Part shown: in pieces, positions 45,077 to 53,776 of the stretch | Layout: each line of letters begins with the position of its first letter | Position numbering within the stretch: position 1 is the stretch's first letter | Source of the DNA: Asticcacaulis sp. AND118 | GTDB taxonomy: Bacteria > Pseudomonadota > Alphaproteobacteria > Caulobacterales > Caulobacteraceae | Direction: 5' to 3' | NCBI RefSeq assembly: GCF_020535245.1 | Contig: NZ_CP084911.1 | Location: 845,001-909,000 of the forward strand | Length of the DNA: 64,000 nt | Translations under genes and position numbers: made by a program | The notes under the pieces: model-generated | Told to the model about the DNA's origin: nothing | Databases searched by the model: none | The model's input: the letters and a program-made list of their open reading frames with translations, nothing else

Positions 45077-46522
45077 ATGCCGCTCAAGGCCCTTCTGCTC
45101 ATTACCGCCGCGCTGGGTTGCGCGGCCACGCCCGTTCTGGCCAAGCCGAAGGCGGAAACGCCTGCCACCGTCACCGAAACACCCGAAGTCATCGCCACGC
45201 GCCTGCGCGACGCCGCGCTGCAATCGAACGCCGCCTACGACTTCGTGGCGCAACTGACCACGCGCTTCGGCGCACGCCCGGCAGGTTCGGACTCCGAGCG
45301 CAAGGCGGCGGAATGGTCGGCGGCCGAGCTGAAAAAGATGGGCTTCGACAATGTACGCATCGAAACCTTTCCGCTGGTCATCTGGGAACGCGGTGCCGAA
45401 AGTCTCGAAATCACCGGACCCTTCGCACAAAAGATGGTGGTGACGGCGCTGGGCGGCTCCGGGGCGACCCCTCCGGGCGGCGTCGAAGGCGAGGCGGCCC
45501 TGTTCGAAACCTATGCTGAATTTATCGATTCCAAGGCCGATCTGACCGGCAAGATCGTCGTCATTCTGCAACCGACCGTGCGCACCCAGACAGGGCAGGG
45601 CTATGGCGTCAATTCCGGCTCGGTGCGGCGCAGCGGTCCGGAGGAGGCGAAAAAGCGCGGCGCGGTGGGCTATGTCATGCGCTCGCTGGGCACCGAAGAT
45701 CACCGCTTCGCCCATACCGGTGCGACGCGCTTTACCGGTGTCGAAGGCCTGCCGGCGCTCGCCATCTCGCCGCCCGATGCCGAACAGTTCGAACGCCTGC
45801 TCAAGCTGCAACGCGCCGGCGAGGCCGCGCCGCTGAAACTGAAAATGGTCTCGACCCCGACTGTGCGCACCGGTGGTCAGTCGCAGAACGTCATTGCCGA
45901 GGTCAGGGGATCGAAGCGCCCGAACGAAATCGTCACCATCGGGGGGCATCTGGATAGCTGGGACCTCGGCACCGGGGCCATCGACGACGGAGCCGGGGTG
46001 GCCATAACCATGGCCGCCGCCAAGGTTATGATCGACCACAGTCTACGTCCCGAACGCACGGTACGCGTGGTCTTCTGGGGCTCCGAAGAGGTGTCGCAGC
46101 CGGGCGATCTGGGCCTGTCGGGCGCCAATGCCTACGCCCGGTCTTCGGCCAGCGACACCCATATCGCCGCGGCCGAATCCGACTTCGGCGCCGATGTCGT
46201 CTATGCGCTGGCCCTGCCCAGGACCGACTATGCGGACTTCAACAAGACGCTGGGCAAGGTGCTCTATCCGTTGAATATCTTCATCGCGCGTGAGGCGTCT
46301 ACCGGCGGCGGCCCGGACACCAGCCCGCTCAACGCCAGGGGCGTGCCGGTATTCGACCTGCAACAGAACGGCACCGACTATTTCGACGTGCACCATACGG
46401 CGGACGATACGCTTGACCGCATCGATCCGCGCAAGCTGACCCAGAATGTGGCCGCCTGGGCGGCGACGGTGTGGATGATCGCCAACACCAATGTCACCTT
46501 CCAGCCGACCAACCGCAAGTAA
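45077..46522 (+). CDS. Secreted M28-family metallopeptidase
   Basis: 481 aa, signal peptide ending at VLAKP. A PA insert (about 140-230) interrupts an M28 zinc peptidase domain (about 265-470) with the two-zinc ligands: GGHLDSWDLGTG (His near 290), AIDDGAG (Asp), FWGSEEVSQPG (Glu), AAAESDFG and DYFDVHHTADD. Resembles carboxypeptidase Q and aminopeptidase Y; likely trims peptides in the periplasm or outside. A strong terminator follows. Confidence 0.9.
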   Translation: MPLKALLLITAALGCAATPVLAKPKAETPATVTETPEVIATRLRDAALQSNAAYDFVAQLTTRFGARPAGSDSERKAAEWSAAELKKMGFDNVRIETFPLVIWERGAESLEITGPFAQKMVVTALGGSGATPPGGVEGEAALFETYAEFIDSKADLTGKIVVILQPTVRTQTGQGYGVNSGSVRRSGPEEAKKRGAVGYVMRSLGTEDHRFAHTGATRFTGVEGLPALAISPPDAEQFERLLKLQRAGEAAPLKLKMVSTPTVRTGGQSQNVIAEVRGSKRPNEIVTIGGHLDSWDLGTGAIDDGAGVAITMAAAKVMIDHSLRPERTVRVVFWGSEEVSQPGDLGLSGANAYARSSASDTHIAAAESDFGADVVYALALPRTDYADFNKTLGKVLYPLNIFIAREASTGGGPDTSPLNARGVPVFDLQQNGTDYFDVHHTADDTLDRIDPRKLTQNVAAWAATVWMIANTNVTFQPTNRK

Positions 46523-46528
46523 AGAAAA

Positions 46529-46560
46529 GGGGCGGAAAACGTTTTACAGTTTTCCGCCCC
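46529..46560 (+). terminator. Strong terminator after the M28 gene
   Basis: Perfect 12-base stem GGGGCGGAAAAC / GTTTTCCGCCCC, 8-base loop, starting 7 bases after the stop and followed by TTGCTAT. Separates the peptidase operon from tRNA-Leu. Confidence 0.88.
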
Positions 46561-46585
46561 TTGCTATAAGGGCCGTCCGGTTTTT

Positions 46586-46670
46586 GCGGGCATGGCGGAA
46601 TCGGTAGACGCAACGGACTTAAAATCCGTCAGGGAAACCTATGCCGGTTCGAGTCCGGCTGCCCGTACCA
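46586..46670 (+). tRNA. tRNA-Leu (anticodon UAA)
   Basis: 85 bases. Acceptor arm GCGGGCA / TGCCCGT (one G-U), D arm with GGCGGAATCGGTAGACGC, anticodon arm ACGGA-CTTAAAA-TCCGT with TAA anticodon, a long variable arm as in class II tRNA, T-arm GCCGGTTCGAGTCCGGC, and an encoded ACCA end. Reads UUA/UUG codons. No integrase or repeated 3' end nearby. Confidence 0.95.
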
Positions 46671-46864
46671 CTTCTTTTCTCAAAGTGACAAATAATAAGC
46701 CTGAACAGGCTTTGTCTACCCGTGATGTCAATCGTCGATTGGTAATTTTTGTTGGAATAGGTCCACGCGACACGTTCAACCGGATAGTCATATGCGGCAA
46801 TAGGCAGGGCCGTTTTGCGAAATTGAGGCCGTCACTAAGCGCAGGGCGCGGTCTTGCCTCGCTC

Positions 46865-48094
46865 TTAGAGCGTCGATGCCAGGCTTTTGTGCATCAGATA
46901 GGCTCTGACTGCCGGGTCCGTCGTCAGGCCGATCGCCCGTTCCAGAGCGTAGGCGGTCTCTTCGCTGCGCGCCAGCCGCCTCAGCAATTCGGCCCGCGCC
47001 GCCCAGTAAGGTTGGTAATTGCGCACCCGCTCCAGGTCCAGTGTATCCAGCACCTCCAGCCCTTGTTCCGGTGTGGCGGCATTGGCCAGGGCGATGGCAT
47101 AGGCCGTCTCGACCCCCAGAGACGGCGCCAGATGGCGCAGACTTACGTACAATTGAAGGATCGCGGACGAGAAATCGGTCCCCGTCAGTCGGGCGTCAAT
47201 GTGCGCGTTCTGAATGGCGGCCATGATCTGGAACGGACCGATATGCCGGCCGGCAAAAGCCGCGTTAAGCAGCCGTGCGCCCTCGACCATGTCTTCGCGG
47301 CGCCACGTGGAGGTATCCTGTTGCGCCAAGGGGACATAGACGCCTTCCCGGCATCGGCTGTCGCGCCGGGCTTCGGAAAACAATAGCAGGGCGAGCAGGC
47401 CCAGGGCTTCCGGGGCGCGGCTGGACAGTTCCGCCGTGAGGCGGGCGAGGTCGAGACATTCGCGCGACAGGTCTTCGGTGCCAGCCCGCTGCCGGGCTTC
47501 GTCCCAACCTATGCCATAACCGGCATAGATGGCCCCGAGCACGCTGTGCAGGCGGGGAGCCAGGTCACGGGCTTCGGGAATGATGAAAGGTATGCGCGCG
47601 TCCCTTATCTTCGCCTTGGCGCGCGTCAGACGCTGGCTCATGGTAGACGCCGGCACCACGAAGGCACCGGCCAAACGATGGGCCTCGACCCGCATCACCG
47701 TGTTCAGCATCAGGGGCACGTGCAGATCGGCCGCGATCGACGGGTGCGCGCAAACGAACAACAGTTTCAGCCGTTCGTCGGGAAAGTCCGTCTCGAAAGA
47801 CGCCTCGGCGACGGCGTCTTCGGGAATGAGCGCGCGCCTGTAATCATCGGCGGTTGCCCGCCGCCGGAAGGTATCGAGCACGTAGCGCCGGGCCACCTGA
47901 TAAAGCCAGGCTTCAGGCACCCTTGGGATACCGCTGACAGGCCATGCCTTGAGCGCGGCTGAGAAAGCCGCGCTCAAGGCGTCCTGCGCCAGATCCAGAT
48001 CGCGGAAACGGCTGCCCAGACGTGCAGCGATGAGGCCGGCGGACGACCGAAAGACCATCTCGATATCTCCGGCCGCCGCCGATCCTTGGGTCAT
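46865..48094 (-). CDS. ECF sigma factor, ECF42 type, with C-terminal TPR-like domain
   Basis: 409 aa from ATG 48094, which overlaps the previous gene's stop (ATGA). Sigma region 2 (FRDLDLAQDALSAAFSAALKAWP; WLYQVARRYVLDTFRR) and region 4 (LRLP-like block PASTMSQRLTRAKAKIRDARIPF) in the first 185 residues, then a helical C-terminal extension of about 220 residues (DUF6596/TPR-like) that ECF42 members need for activity. No anti-sigma factor is usual in this group; control is thought to involve the linked DGPF/YCII proteins. Third gene of the operon starting near 48873. Confidence 0.88.
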   Translation of the reverse strand: MTQGSAAAGDIEMVFRSSAGLIAARLGSRFRDLDLAQDALSAAFSAALKAWPVSGIPRVPEAWLYQVARRYVLDTFRRRATADDYRRALIPEDAVAEASFETDFPDERLKLLFVCAHPSIAADLHVPLMLNTVMRVEAHRLAGAFVVPASTMSQRLTRAKAKIRDARIPFIIPEARDLAPRLHSVLGAIYAGYGIGWDEARQRAGTEDLSRECLDLARLTAELSSRAPEALGLLALLLFSEARRDSRCREGVYVPLAQQDTSTWRREDMVEGARLLNAAFAGRHIGPFQIMAAIQNAHIDARLTGTDFSSAILQLYVSLRHLAPSLGVETAYAIALANAATPEQGLEVLDTLDLERVRNYQPYWAARAELLRRLARSEETAYALERAIGLTTDPAVRAYLMHKSLASTL

Positions 48095-48447
48095 TGCGGG
48101 GGAGGCGGCAGGCACGGGCGGATTTCGACGGAACCGCCCTTGGTCAGGGGGGCGCGGCGCGCCCATTCCAGGGCGGCGTCGAGGTCCGGCACGTCGATGA
48201 CGAAGAAACCGCCGATCTGTTCCTTGGTGTCGATGAACGGGCCATCCTCCACGCGCTGGGCCGCGCTTTCGAAGCGGATCACCGTCGCCGATGACGGCGG
48301 GGTCAGGCCCGCGCCAGAAACGAATATCCCGGCTTCGCTGATGGCCCGCGAATACGCCATCCAGCCGCCCCAGTAGGCGCCGGCATTTTCATTGTCGCGA
48401 TCGGCGAAACCGGCGTCGCTTTCCGCAATAAGGAGCATGTAGTGCAT
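48091..48447 (-). CDS. DGPF/YCII domain protein, ECF42 partner
   Basis: 118 aa. YCII-like fold of the DGPF subgroup: MHYMLLIAESDAGF, then FESAAQRVEDGPFIDTKEQI with the signature DGPF, then GGFFVIDVPDLDAALEWARRAP. DGPF proteins are the standard neighbours of ECF42 sigma factors. AAGGAAAAACAG before the start. Its stop overlaps the sigma factor start by the 4 bases ATGA, so the two are co-translated. Confidence 0.88.
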   Translation of the reverse strand: MHYMLLIAESDAGFADRDNENAGAYWGGWMAYSRAISEAGIFVSGAGLTPPSSATVIRFESAAQRVEDGPFIDTKEQIGGFFVIDVPDLDAALEWARRAPLTKGGSVEIRPCLPPPPQ

Positions 48448-48480
48448 CTGTTTTTCCTTTTTTGTGCTGTACGCCGAAAC

Positions 48481-48873
48481 TTAATGTTGAGCCATGGTGG
48501 GATTAGGCAATTCTTTGCGAACCTCTGTATGCCCGCCTGCAGCCAGAGGGACAAGGGCAGCGAGTCGTCTCGCGGCCTCATCGTCCGCCGCCTCGACCTG
48601 GAAATATCCGCTGAGGAGGGGCTGGCCCGTCGAAGTGGCGGCGGGGTCGCTCGCCACAGCCGCGCCGCCTCTCAGGGCGTTTTGCACCGCCAGTTGTGAC
48701 GCGAAACGCGTGTAGGCCGTCCAATAGGCCTGCGCGCTTTTCGTTTTTTCGAGGCGATCCTTCAGAACCTGGGCCGGTTCGTAGACAAGGATGGTATATG
48801 GGGCGGCCTGTGCGGCCGTTGCGATAAGCGCTGCGACGACGGCGGCCGGTATAAAGGCAAGACGGGGTTTCAT
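48481..48873 (-). CDS. Secreted YCII-like protein
   Basis: 130 aa from ATG 48873 (AAAGGA 7 bases upstream). Signal peptide MKPRLAFIPAAVVAALIATAAQA, then a YCII-like domain (YTILVYEPAQVL, AYWTAYTRFASQLA, GYFQVEAADDEAARRLAAL). A periplasmic relative of the cytoplasmic DGPF protein encoded 33 bases downstream. Its place at the head of the ECF42 operon suggests a periplasmic sensing or target role, which is an inference. Confidence 0.7.
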   Translation of the reverse strand: MKPRLAFIPAAVVAALIATAAQAAPYTILVYEPAQVLKDRLEKTKSAQAYWTAYTRFASQLAVQNALRGGAAVASDPAATSTGQPLLSGYFQVEAADDEAARRLAALVPLAAGGHTEVRKELPNPTMAQH

Positions 48874-49086
48874 CTGGTTTCCTTTGGCTTTTCGAAAGCT
48901 CCGATCGGCTTCCGATAACCATGACGCGCGAACGCGTCCGGATTCGACAGGCGGATGAATTATTTTTCCTGTTATGACCCAACAGACCGATCCCACATCC
49001 AACGCGGTAGCGTCATGTTAGAGCTTTCGCTGTTTTCCGGCTTGCCAGGGATGGTAATAAATGCCCGCCTTGGGCGCGTTTCGCCC

Positions 49087-50040
49087 CTATTGACCGACCA
49101 TGTAAAAGTAAAGGGGAATGCCTATCAGGATGTTGAAGGGAAAAGTCAGGGCGAGGCTCATCGGGATATAGATCGCCTGTTGCGCCTGCGGCAATGCCAC
49201 GCGCATGGCCGCTGGAACAGCGATATAAGATGCTGAGGCGCACAGGACTGTAAACAGGAAGGCCGTTCCATCTTCCAGGCCGATGGCCCGACTGGCGATT
49301 ACGCCGAGAAGGGCGCCTATCAGGGGCATATATATCCCGAAAGCCAGCAAGCTTAACGAGAACTGCCTGACGTGTCTCAGGTTCCGACTGACGGTCAGCC
49401 CCATGTCGAGCAGAAACAGGCAAAGGACGCCCTGAAACGGATCAATGAAAAGGGCGCTGACGCCGGTCAGCGTCTCCGATCCAAGAACCGCGCCGACGAG
49501 CAGGGAGCCGATGAGCAACAGGACCGCGCCGTTGGTGGCCGTCTCCGCAAGGAGGTGGCTGAACCGTTTCTGCGCGCTCTTTCCGCGCGCCAGCATCAGG
49601 CCGGAAACGATCGCCGGGGCCTCCATCATAGCGACTACCGCGACGATATAGCCTGCGAAGGCGACCTGATTCAGCTCCAGATAGCTGACGGCGGTGGCGA
49701 AGGTGACGATGCTGACCGACCCATAATGTGCTGCCGTTGCAGCCGCCGTCGGCCTGTCGAGCGAGGTGGTGAACTTCAAAAGCGCATAGCCGATCACGGG
49801 CTGGATCAGTCCAAACAGGACCCCGACGACGAGGGTTGCGGCGAATTCGAGCGTCATTGCGCCTTCGGCCCTGAGCGCCATACCGCCCTTGAGGCCTATA
49901 GCCATCATCAGGAAGATCGACAGGAACTGACTGATGCTGCGTGGCACGCTCAGGTTGGAGCGAACAAGACCCGCAAACAGGCCAAGACCGAAAAACAAAA
50001 CCGGGGCCGAAACCATGCCCTGAACCAAGGAAAAATTCAT
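49087..50040 (-). CDS. SbtA-type sodium-dependent bicarbonate transporter family permease
   Basis: 317 aa from ATG 50040 (GGAGG 5 bases upstream). About ten membrane helices in the SbtA (DUF897) arrangement: GLKGGMALRAEG, HYGSVSIVTFATAVSYLE, MEAPAIVSGLML and CASASYIAVPAAMRVALP, the paired crossover-helix sequences of the family. Cyanobacterial members import bicarbonate with sodium; proteobacterial substrates are less certain. Divergent from a LysR regulator that probably controls it. Confidence 0.87.
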   Translation of the reverse strand: MNFSLVQGMVSAPVLFFGLGLFAGLVRSNLSVPRSISQFLSIFLMMAIGLKGGMALRAEGAMTLEFAATLVVGVLFGLIQPVIGYALLKFTTSLDRPTAAATAAHYGSVSIVTFATAVSYLELNQVAFAGYIVAVVAMMEAPAIVSGLMLARGKSAQKRFSHLLAETATNGAVLLLIGSLLVGAVLGSETLTGVSALFIDPFQGVLCLFLLDMGLTVSRNLRHVRQFSLSLLAFGIYMPLIGALLGVIASRAIGLEDGTAFLFTVLCASASYIAVPAAMRVALPQAQQAIYIPMSLALTFPFNILIGIPLYFYMVGQ

Positions 50041-50131
50041 CTTCACCTCCACTGGAGTGGCGGGTAGCGGAGTTGAAGTTATTCGTAAAATGGAATATTC
50101 TTATATTAATTATTCGATTTATAGATAACCG
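50041..50131. promoter_or_regulatory. Divergent SbtA / LysR promoter region
   Basis: 91 bases, AT-rich core (AATATTCTTATATTAATTAT) between the two start codons. LysR proteins bind T-N11-A sites in such regions; an imperfect repeat TTATTCGTAAAA / ATTATTCGATTTATAGATAA is visible, but the exact box is not fixed. Confidence 0.45.
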
Positions 50132-51010
50132 ATGTCATTCAATACCGACAGTCAGACGCTGAAAGCCTTCATGGCGCTGGCCGAAACCCTGAACTTCACC
50201 CGCGCCGCCGATAAGGTGGGCCGCAGCCAGTCCGCCTTGAGCATGCAGATACGGCGCTTGGAGGACAGTGTCGGGCATGCCCTGTTTGAGCGGACGCAGC
50301 GCTATGTGAAGCTGACACATGAGGGGGAGATATTTTTGGGCTATGCCCGATCGATTCTGGACCTCCAGCGCGAAGCCTATTCACAATTGAACGCGCCGGA
50401 AATTGAGGGCGAGATCCGCCTTGGCACGCCAGAGGATTTTGCCACCCATTATCTCCCCGATGTTCTTGCCGCGTTTCGCACCCTGCATCCGCGCGTGCTG
50501 CTGAACGTTAGTTGCGACCTGACGCTGAACCTCATCAAGGCGTTCGAGCAGGGCCAGCACGATATTGTCTTGGTCAAACGCGACCCGCAGACGGTGGATG
50601 GCGGTGTTCGGGTGTGGCGTGAACCGCTGGTCTGGGTGACGGGAGAGACATTGAGGGGAGCGTCTGGCGGAGTCAATGACAAGGCGCTTACATTGGCCCT
50701 GTCCCCGCCGCCCTGTATCTACCGGGCCCGCGCTCTGGCGGCGCTGGCGCGTCAGGGCCGTAGCTGGCGCATAGGCTATACCAGCCCCAGCCTGACGGGC
50801 ACCCTGGCGGCAGTGCGATCGGGGCTGGGGATCAGCGTTCTGCCCGCCAATATGATACCCAAGGGCGTCAGGGTGGTCGATCATGGGCTGGGCTTGCCTG
50901 ATCTGGCTGATGCCGAGATCGCCATGTTGACCGCCGGCGGCCTGGGGCCGGCGGGCACTATGCTGGCGCGGCACATCATCGACAGCCTCGACCAGATGCG
51001 GGGGCATTAA
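50132..51010 (+). CDS. LysR-family transcriptional regulator
   Basis: 292 aa. N-terminal winged HTH (residues 5-65; LKAFMALAETLNFTRAADKV, SQSALSMQIRRLEDSVG, LFERTQRYVKLTHEG) and a C-terminal periplasmic-binding-like co-inducer domain (about 90-285). Transcribed away from the SbtA-type permease, the classic arrangement of a LysR regulator and its target. The co-inducer is unknown; in CbbR/CcmR-type regulators it is a carbon metabolite. Confidence 0.88.
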   Translation: MSFNTDSQTLKAFMALAETLNFTRAADKVGRSQSALSMQIRRLEDSVGHALFERTQRYVKLTHEGEIFLGYARSILDLQREAYSQLNAPEIEGEIRLGTPEDFATHYLPDVLAAFRTLHPRVLLNVSCDLTLNLIKAFEQGQHDIVLVKRDPQTVDGGVRVWREPLVWVTGETLRGASGGVNDKALTLALSPPPCIYRARALAALARQGRSWRIGYTSPSLTGTLAAVRSGLGISVLPANMIPKGVRVVDHGLGLPDLADAEIAMLTAGGLGPAGTMLARHIIDSLDQMRGH

Positions 51011-51140
51011 AGGGCGCGGTTACCTCAGTGCGACTGAGACGGTCACACAGAATCCTGTGCGAGCTTGTTGAAAATGAACAGATCAGGCTTATCGGCGCTC
51101 GGTGTTTGTGCGTGTCGGGGCGCGAAATGGAAGCCGCTTG

Positions 51141-51788
51141 TCACAACGGACGAGTGCTTTCGATCAGCGCTGCAAACGCGATAGCCGGCGTGTAAACGCC
51201 GACCATGTAATACGGCTGATCCATAGGACAGTGCAGGGCATAGGCAGCGGCAGCAAGGGTGGCAAAGGCGATCGCCGTCATCAGCCTCAGTACCATCGGG
51301 TGGGAGGACGCGGTGAATTTCAGCCACACCGGATCCGCAAGCCTCATGCCCAGAAAGGTGGCGGCGAGGAGGGTGCCCGCACACAGGTTCGCCTGACCGA
51401 AACCGGGAGCAAAGGTCGCGGCCCAGCCCTCACGGGCGACCTCCAACGACGTGAGGCCCAATTGCCCAAGCGCAACGACCGGCAGCGGGGCCAGATCGCT
51501 CCAGTGTAAACGGCCTTCTGGTCTGGAGAGATCGACGACGACATGCAATGCGGAAAAACCGACCCACGCCCACATCAGAGGCTTCAGTATAGCTGTAGGC
51601 GGTATCCAGGCGCCGTCCTCAGCGCTGCGAAAAATATCTGGCCGTATCCCGTAGATGCTGAAAACAACTGCTAAGATCAATCCAGCGACGACGACGCTCA
51701 GAAGCAGCAGCCGCAGGGGATTGAGCGGCGTAACGGGGCGAAGATCGATTATGAGCCGCTCGATCGGGTCTCGCTGCGGCTCTACCAT
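51141..51788 (-). CDS. NrsF-type (DUF1109) anti-sigma factor, second copy
   Basis: 215 aa from ATG 51788, overlapping the previous gene by 7 bases; the longer ORF upstream is in the shadow of that gene. Six membrane helices of the DUF1109 fold. Cysteines at about 136 (QANLCAGTL) and 187 (YALHCPMDQPYY) match the two conserved Cys that NrsF of Caulobacter uses for sensing. Paralogue of the gene directly upstream, with full membrane fold and both cysteines kept, so probably functional. Last gene of the sigF/bufferin operon. Confidence 0.8.
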   Translation of the reverse strand: MVEPQRDPIERLIIDLRPVTPLNPLRLLLLSVVVAGLILAVVFSIYGIRPDIFRSAEDGAWIPPTAILKPLMWAWVGFSALHVVVDLSRPEGRLHWSDLAPLPVVALGQLGLTSLEVAREGWAATFAPGFGQANLCAGTLLAATFLGMRLADPVWLKFTASSHPMVLRLMTAIAFATLAAAAYALHCPMDQPYYMVGVYTPAIAFAALIESTRPL

Positions 51789-52456
51789 CTGAAGAGCCAG
51801 CGTCCGGCAAACCCGCCCAGAACAGCAGCCACCAGGTTGGGCGCCAGATAGATCAGCAGCAGATAGATCGGCGCGTCGTGGCCGCAATGCAGGCTGTAGG
51901 CGACGGTCATCAGTGCCGAGGCGGCAAACGCGCTCAGGGCGCCGAACAGGGAGGGATTGCCCGGCGCGGCGCGGCGCAACCACAGGAACCAACCGGCGCC
52001 GAGCCCGCCGAGCCCGCCGCTGAGAACGGTCAGGAAGCAGACCGAGGCGCCCCCCTTGAGGTCCGCCATGGCGGCCTGCCAGCCATGGACGACCAGTTCC
52101 GCGCCCGTCAGCGCCGCCAGTCCGCCGACCCCCAGCGCCAGAAGGGCGGTTTGAGGTTTATCTAACCGACCTTCCGGACGCGCCATCCCCTTCACCAGTC
52201 CCAGGGCCAATGCTGCCACGGCCATGAAAAACCCGGTCTTGGCGTAGGCGGACAGATTCTCATGCACGCGCCATTCGCCGACCAGCACGCGCATTTCGGG
52301 CCGTGCGCCATAGGCGGCCACGATAAGGACACTGGCCACGGTCAGGAACAGGGCCGCCCATAAGATCAGTCCGCGCGGGCTCAGGACGCTTACCGGGGCG
52401 GTCGCGCGGCTCAGATCCTCGATCAGGCGGTCGGTTTCAGGCTTACTCATCTTCAT
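51782..52456 (-). CDS. nrsF: NrsF-type (DUF1109) transmembrane anti-sigma factor
   Basis: 224 aa, start overlapping the sigF stop by 14 bases. Short cytoplasmic N-terminus that should bind the sigma factor (ETDRLIEDLSRATAPVSVLS), then six helices. Cysteines near 140 (GASVCFLTVL) and 191 (YSLHCGHDAPIYLLL), spaced as in Caulobacter NrsF, where they mediate release of SigF by heavy metals and oxidants. Second of two tandem NrsF genes' upstream member. Confidence 0.85.
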   Translation of the reverse strand: MKMSKPETDRLIEDLSRATAPVSVLSPRGLILWAALFLTVASVLIVAAYGARPEMRVLVGEWRVHENLSAYAKTGFFMAVAALALGLVKGMARPEGRLDKPQTALLALGVGGLAALTGAELVVHGWQAAMADLKGGASVCFLTVLSGGLGGLGAGWFLWLRRAAPGNPSLFGALSAFAASALMTVAYSLHCGHDAPIYLLLIYLAPNLVAAVLGGFAGRWLFRW

Positions 52457-53003
52457 ACACTTTCCGGGGCGTGCCGACGGCTTCCCGTAACTTTCTCAAT
52501 CCTCTGTGGATGATGACCTTCACGGCGGCCACCGATTTGCCCGTCAGGCGCGAGACGTCGTCGAGGCTAAGCTCCTCCACCTTGTGCAGGCGGATGACAC
52601 GGGCCTGTTCGACGGGCAGTTGCGATAAAAGAACCTGCACGTCGCGCCGCGCGATGGCGGCAGGCAGGCCGAGGCTGGCCTCGTCCACCGGTTCATTCTG
52701 TTCATCCAGCTCGACATGCACGTAACGGCCGTGGCGACGAACGTGGTCGATCAGCTTGTGCCGGGCGACCGCCGCGATCCACGGCATGAAGGGCGCGCCG
52801 GCATCGTAGGTATGGCGCTTTTCATGCACGCTGACGAGGGTAATCTGGATCAGATCCTCCGTATCCGGCGATTGCAGGCGCCGGCGAAAATAGGCCGCCA
52901 GCCACGGACGCAAGGCAGTGAGCAGGGCGCGGTAAGCCTCGGCGTCGCCGGTTTGCGCGGCGCGCATCTGTTCCTGCCAAAGATCCGGCTTTCCAAGGCT
53001 CAT
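52443..53003 (-). CDS. sigF: ECF sigma factor, SigF-like (ECF16 type)
   Basis: 186 aa. Sigma region 2 (about 20-90; SPDTEDLIQITLVSVHEKRH, FMPWIAAVARHKLIDHVRR) and region 4 (about 125-175; LLSQLPVEQARVIRLHKVEE, DVSRLTGKSVAAVKVIIHRG). Genes of this type pair with DUF1109 anti-sigma factors, here following directly. ATGA overlap with bufC. Expected to recognise the GTAACC-N16-CGTATC promoters found before both bufferin operons, including its own. Recalled Caulobacter work links SigF to chromate, cadmium, copper and oxidative stress. Confidence 0.88.
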   Translation of the reverse strand: MSLGKPDLWQEQMRAAQTGDAEAYRALLTALRPWLAAYFRRRLQSPDTEDLIQITLVSVHEKRHTYDAGAPFMPWIAAVARHKLIDHVRRHGRYVHVELDEQNEPVDEASLGLPAAIARRDVQVLLSQLPVEQARVIRLHKVEELSLDDVSRLTGKSVAAVKVIIHRGLRKLREAVGTPRKVYEDE

Positions 53004-53776
53004 GCGTCAGACAACGGTGATGCCGCGGCCTCTGTCAAGTCCAGGTCGAATCCTGTCACCAGCCCCTCTGCGATCCAGCCCCCCAACCATTCACCCACCC
53101 TGTGCGTGGGGTCTGTGTCAGGGTGGTCGCGCGCCAGGGTTTCGCACGCGGCGGCGAACGGCAGACCAGTGTTGAGGGCGCGCACCAGATGATATTCGTC
53201 CGCATCAAGGGTGCGAAAGCGCGGTTCGAGCGCCAGCTTCCATACGCACAGTCCCGTCAGTTCCTGGTCGGTAAAGTAGACGATGTCCGGCGGCGTGTCC
53301 CCGCGCGACAGGGCCCGCCACAGGGCGGCGGCGTTGGTGCGGACAGCCCGATGCCGCAGCGCCGGGTTCAGGCGCAAGCGCACGGCTTCCCAGTTGGTAA
53401 TCGTCGCCAGAGCGGCCGGATCGAGCGTTTCCGCGTCTGGGGCGGCGAAGGCCTGACGCAGTTCGGCGTCCAGCCACGCCAGTTCGGCAATTTCGGGATC
53501 GTGGGGGAAGCGCACATCGAGAAAGGCCGGGAAGTCGAGCCCATAGGCATCGAGCGTCCAGTTCGTGGATGGATGCTGCTCGATATAGGCGCGGGCTTCG
53601 GCATGGAAGGCGTCGTCACCCAGCCAGGTCCATACCCGCTCATAGGTTTCCGAAAGCGCGCCCAGAAGACGCGCGCGATAGGCGCGATGATAGACGCGCC
53701 GACCTTCCTCAGCCCCCGGGGGCGCGGTTTCAAGCAACATGTCCAGAAAGCTTCGCTGTGCGACGAACAGACTCAT
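53000..53776 (-). CDS. bufC: BufC-type protein (DUF2063), MNIO partner
   Basis: 258 aa from ATG 53776, overlapping the bufB stop by ATGA. DUF2063 N-terminal helical bundle (MSLFVAQRSFLDMLLETA, RVYHRAYRARLLGALSETY) and a C-terminal wHTH-like domain. In MNIO RiPP systems this protein binds the precursor leader and presents it to the iron oxidase. Last maturation gene before sigF. Confidence 0.85.
   Translation of the reverse strand: MSLFVAQRSFLDMLLETAPPGAEEGRRVYHRAYRARLLGALSETYERVWTWLGDDAFHAEARAYIEQHPSTNWTLDAYGLDFPAFLDVRFPHDPEIAELAWLDAELRQAFAAPDAETLDPAALATITNWEAVRLRLNPALRHRAVRTNAAALWRALSRGDTPPDIVYFTDQELTGLCVWKLALEPRFRTLDADEYHLVRALNTGLPFAAACETLARDHPDTDPTHRVGEWLGGWIAEGLVTGFDLDLTEAAASPLSDA

Noticed and set aside
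46586-46864. Integrative element at tRNA-Leu
   Set aside because: No integrase, no duplicated tRNA 3' end and no composition change downstream.
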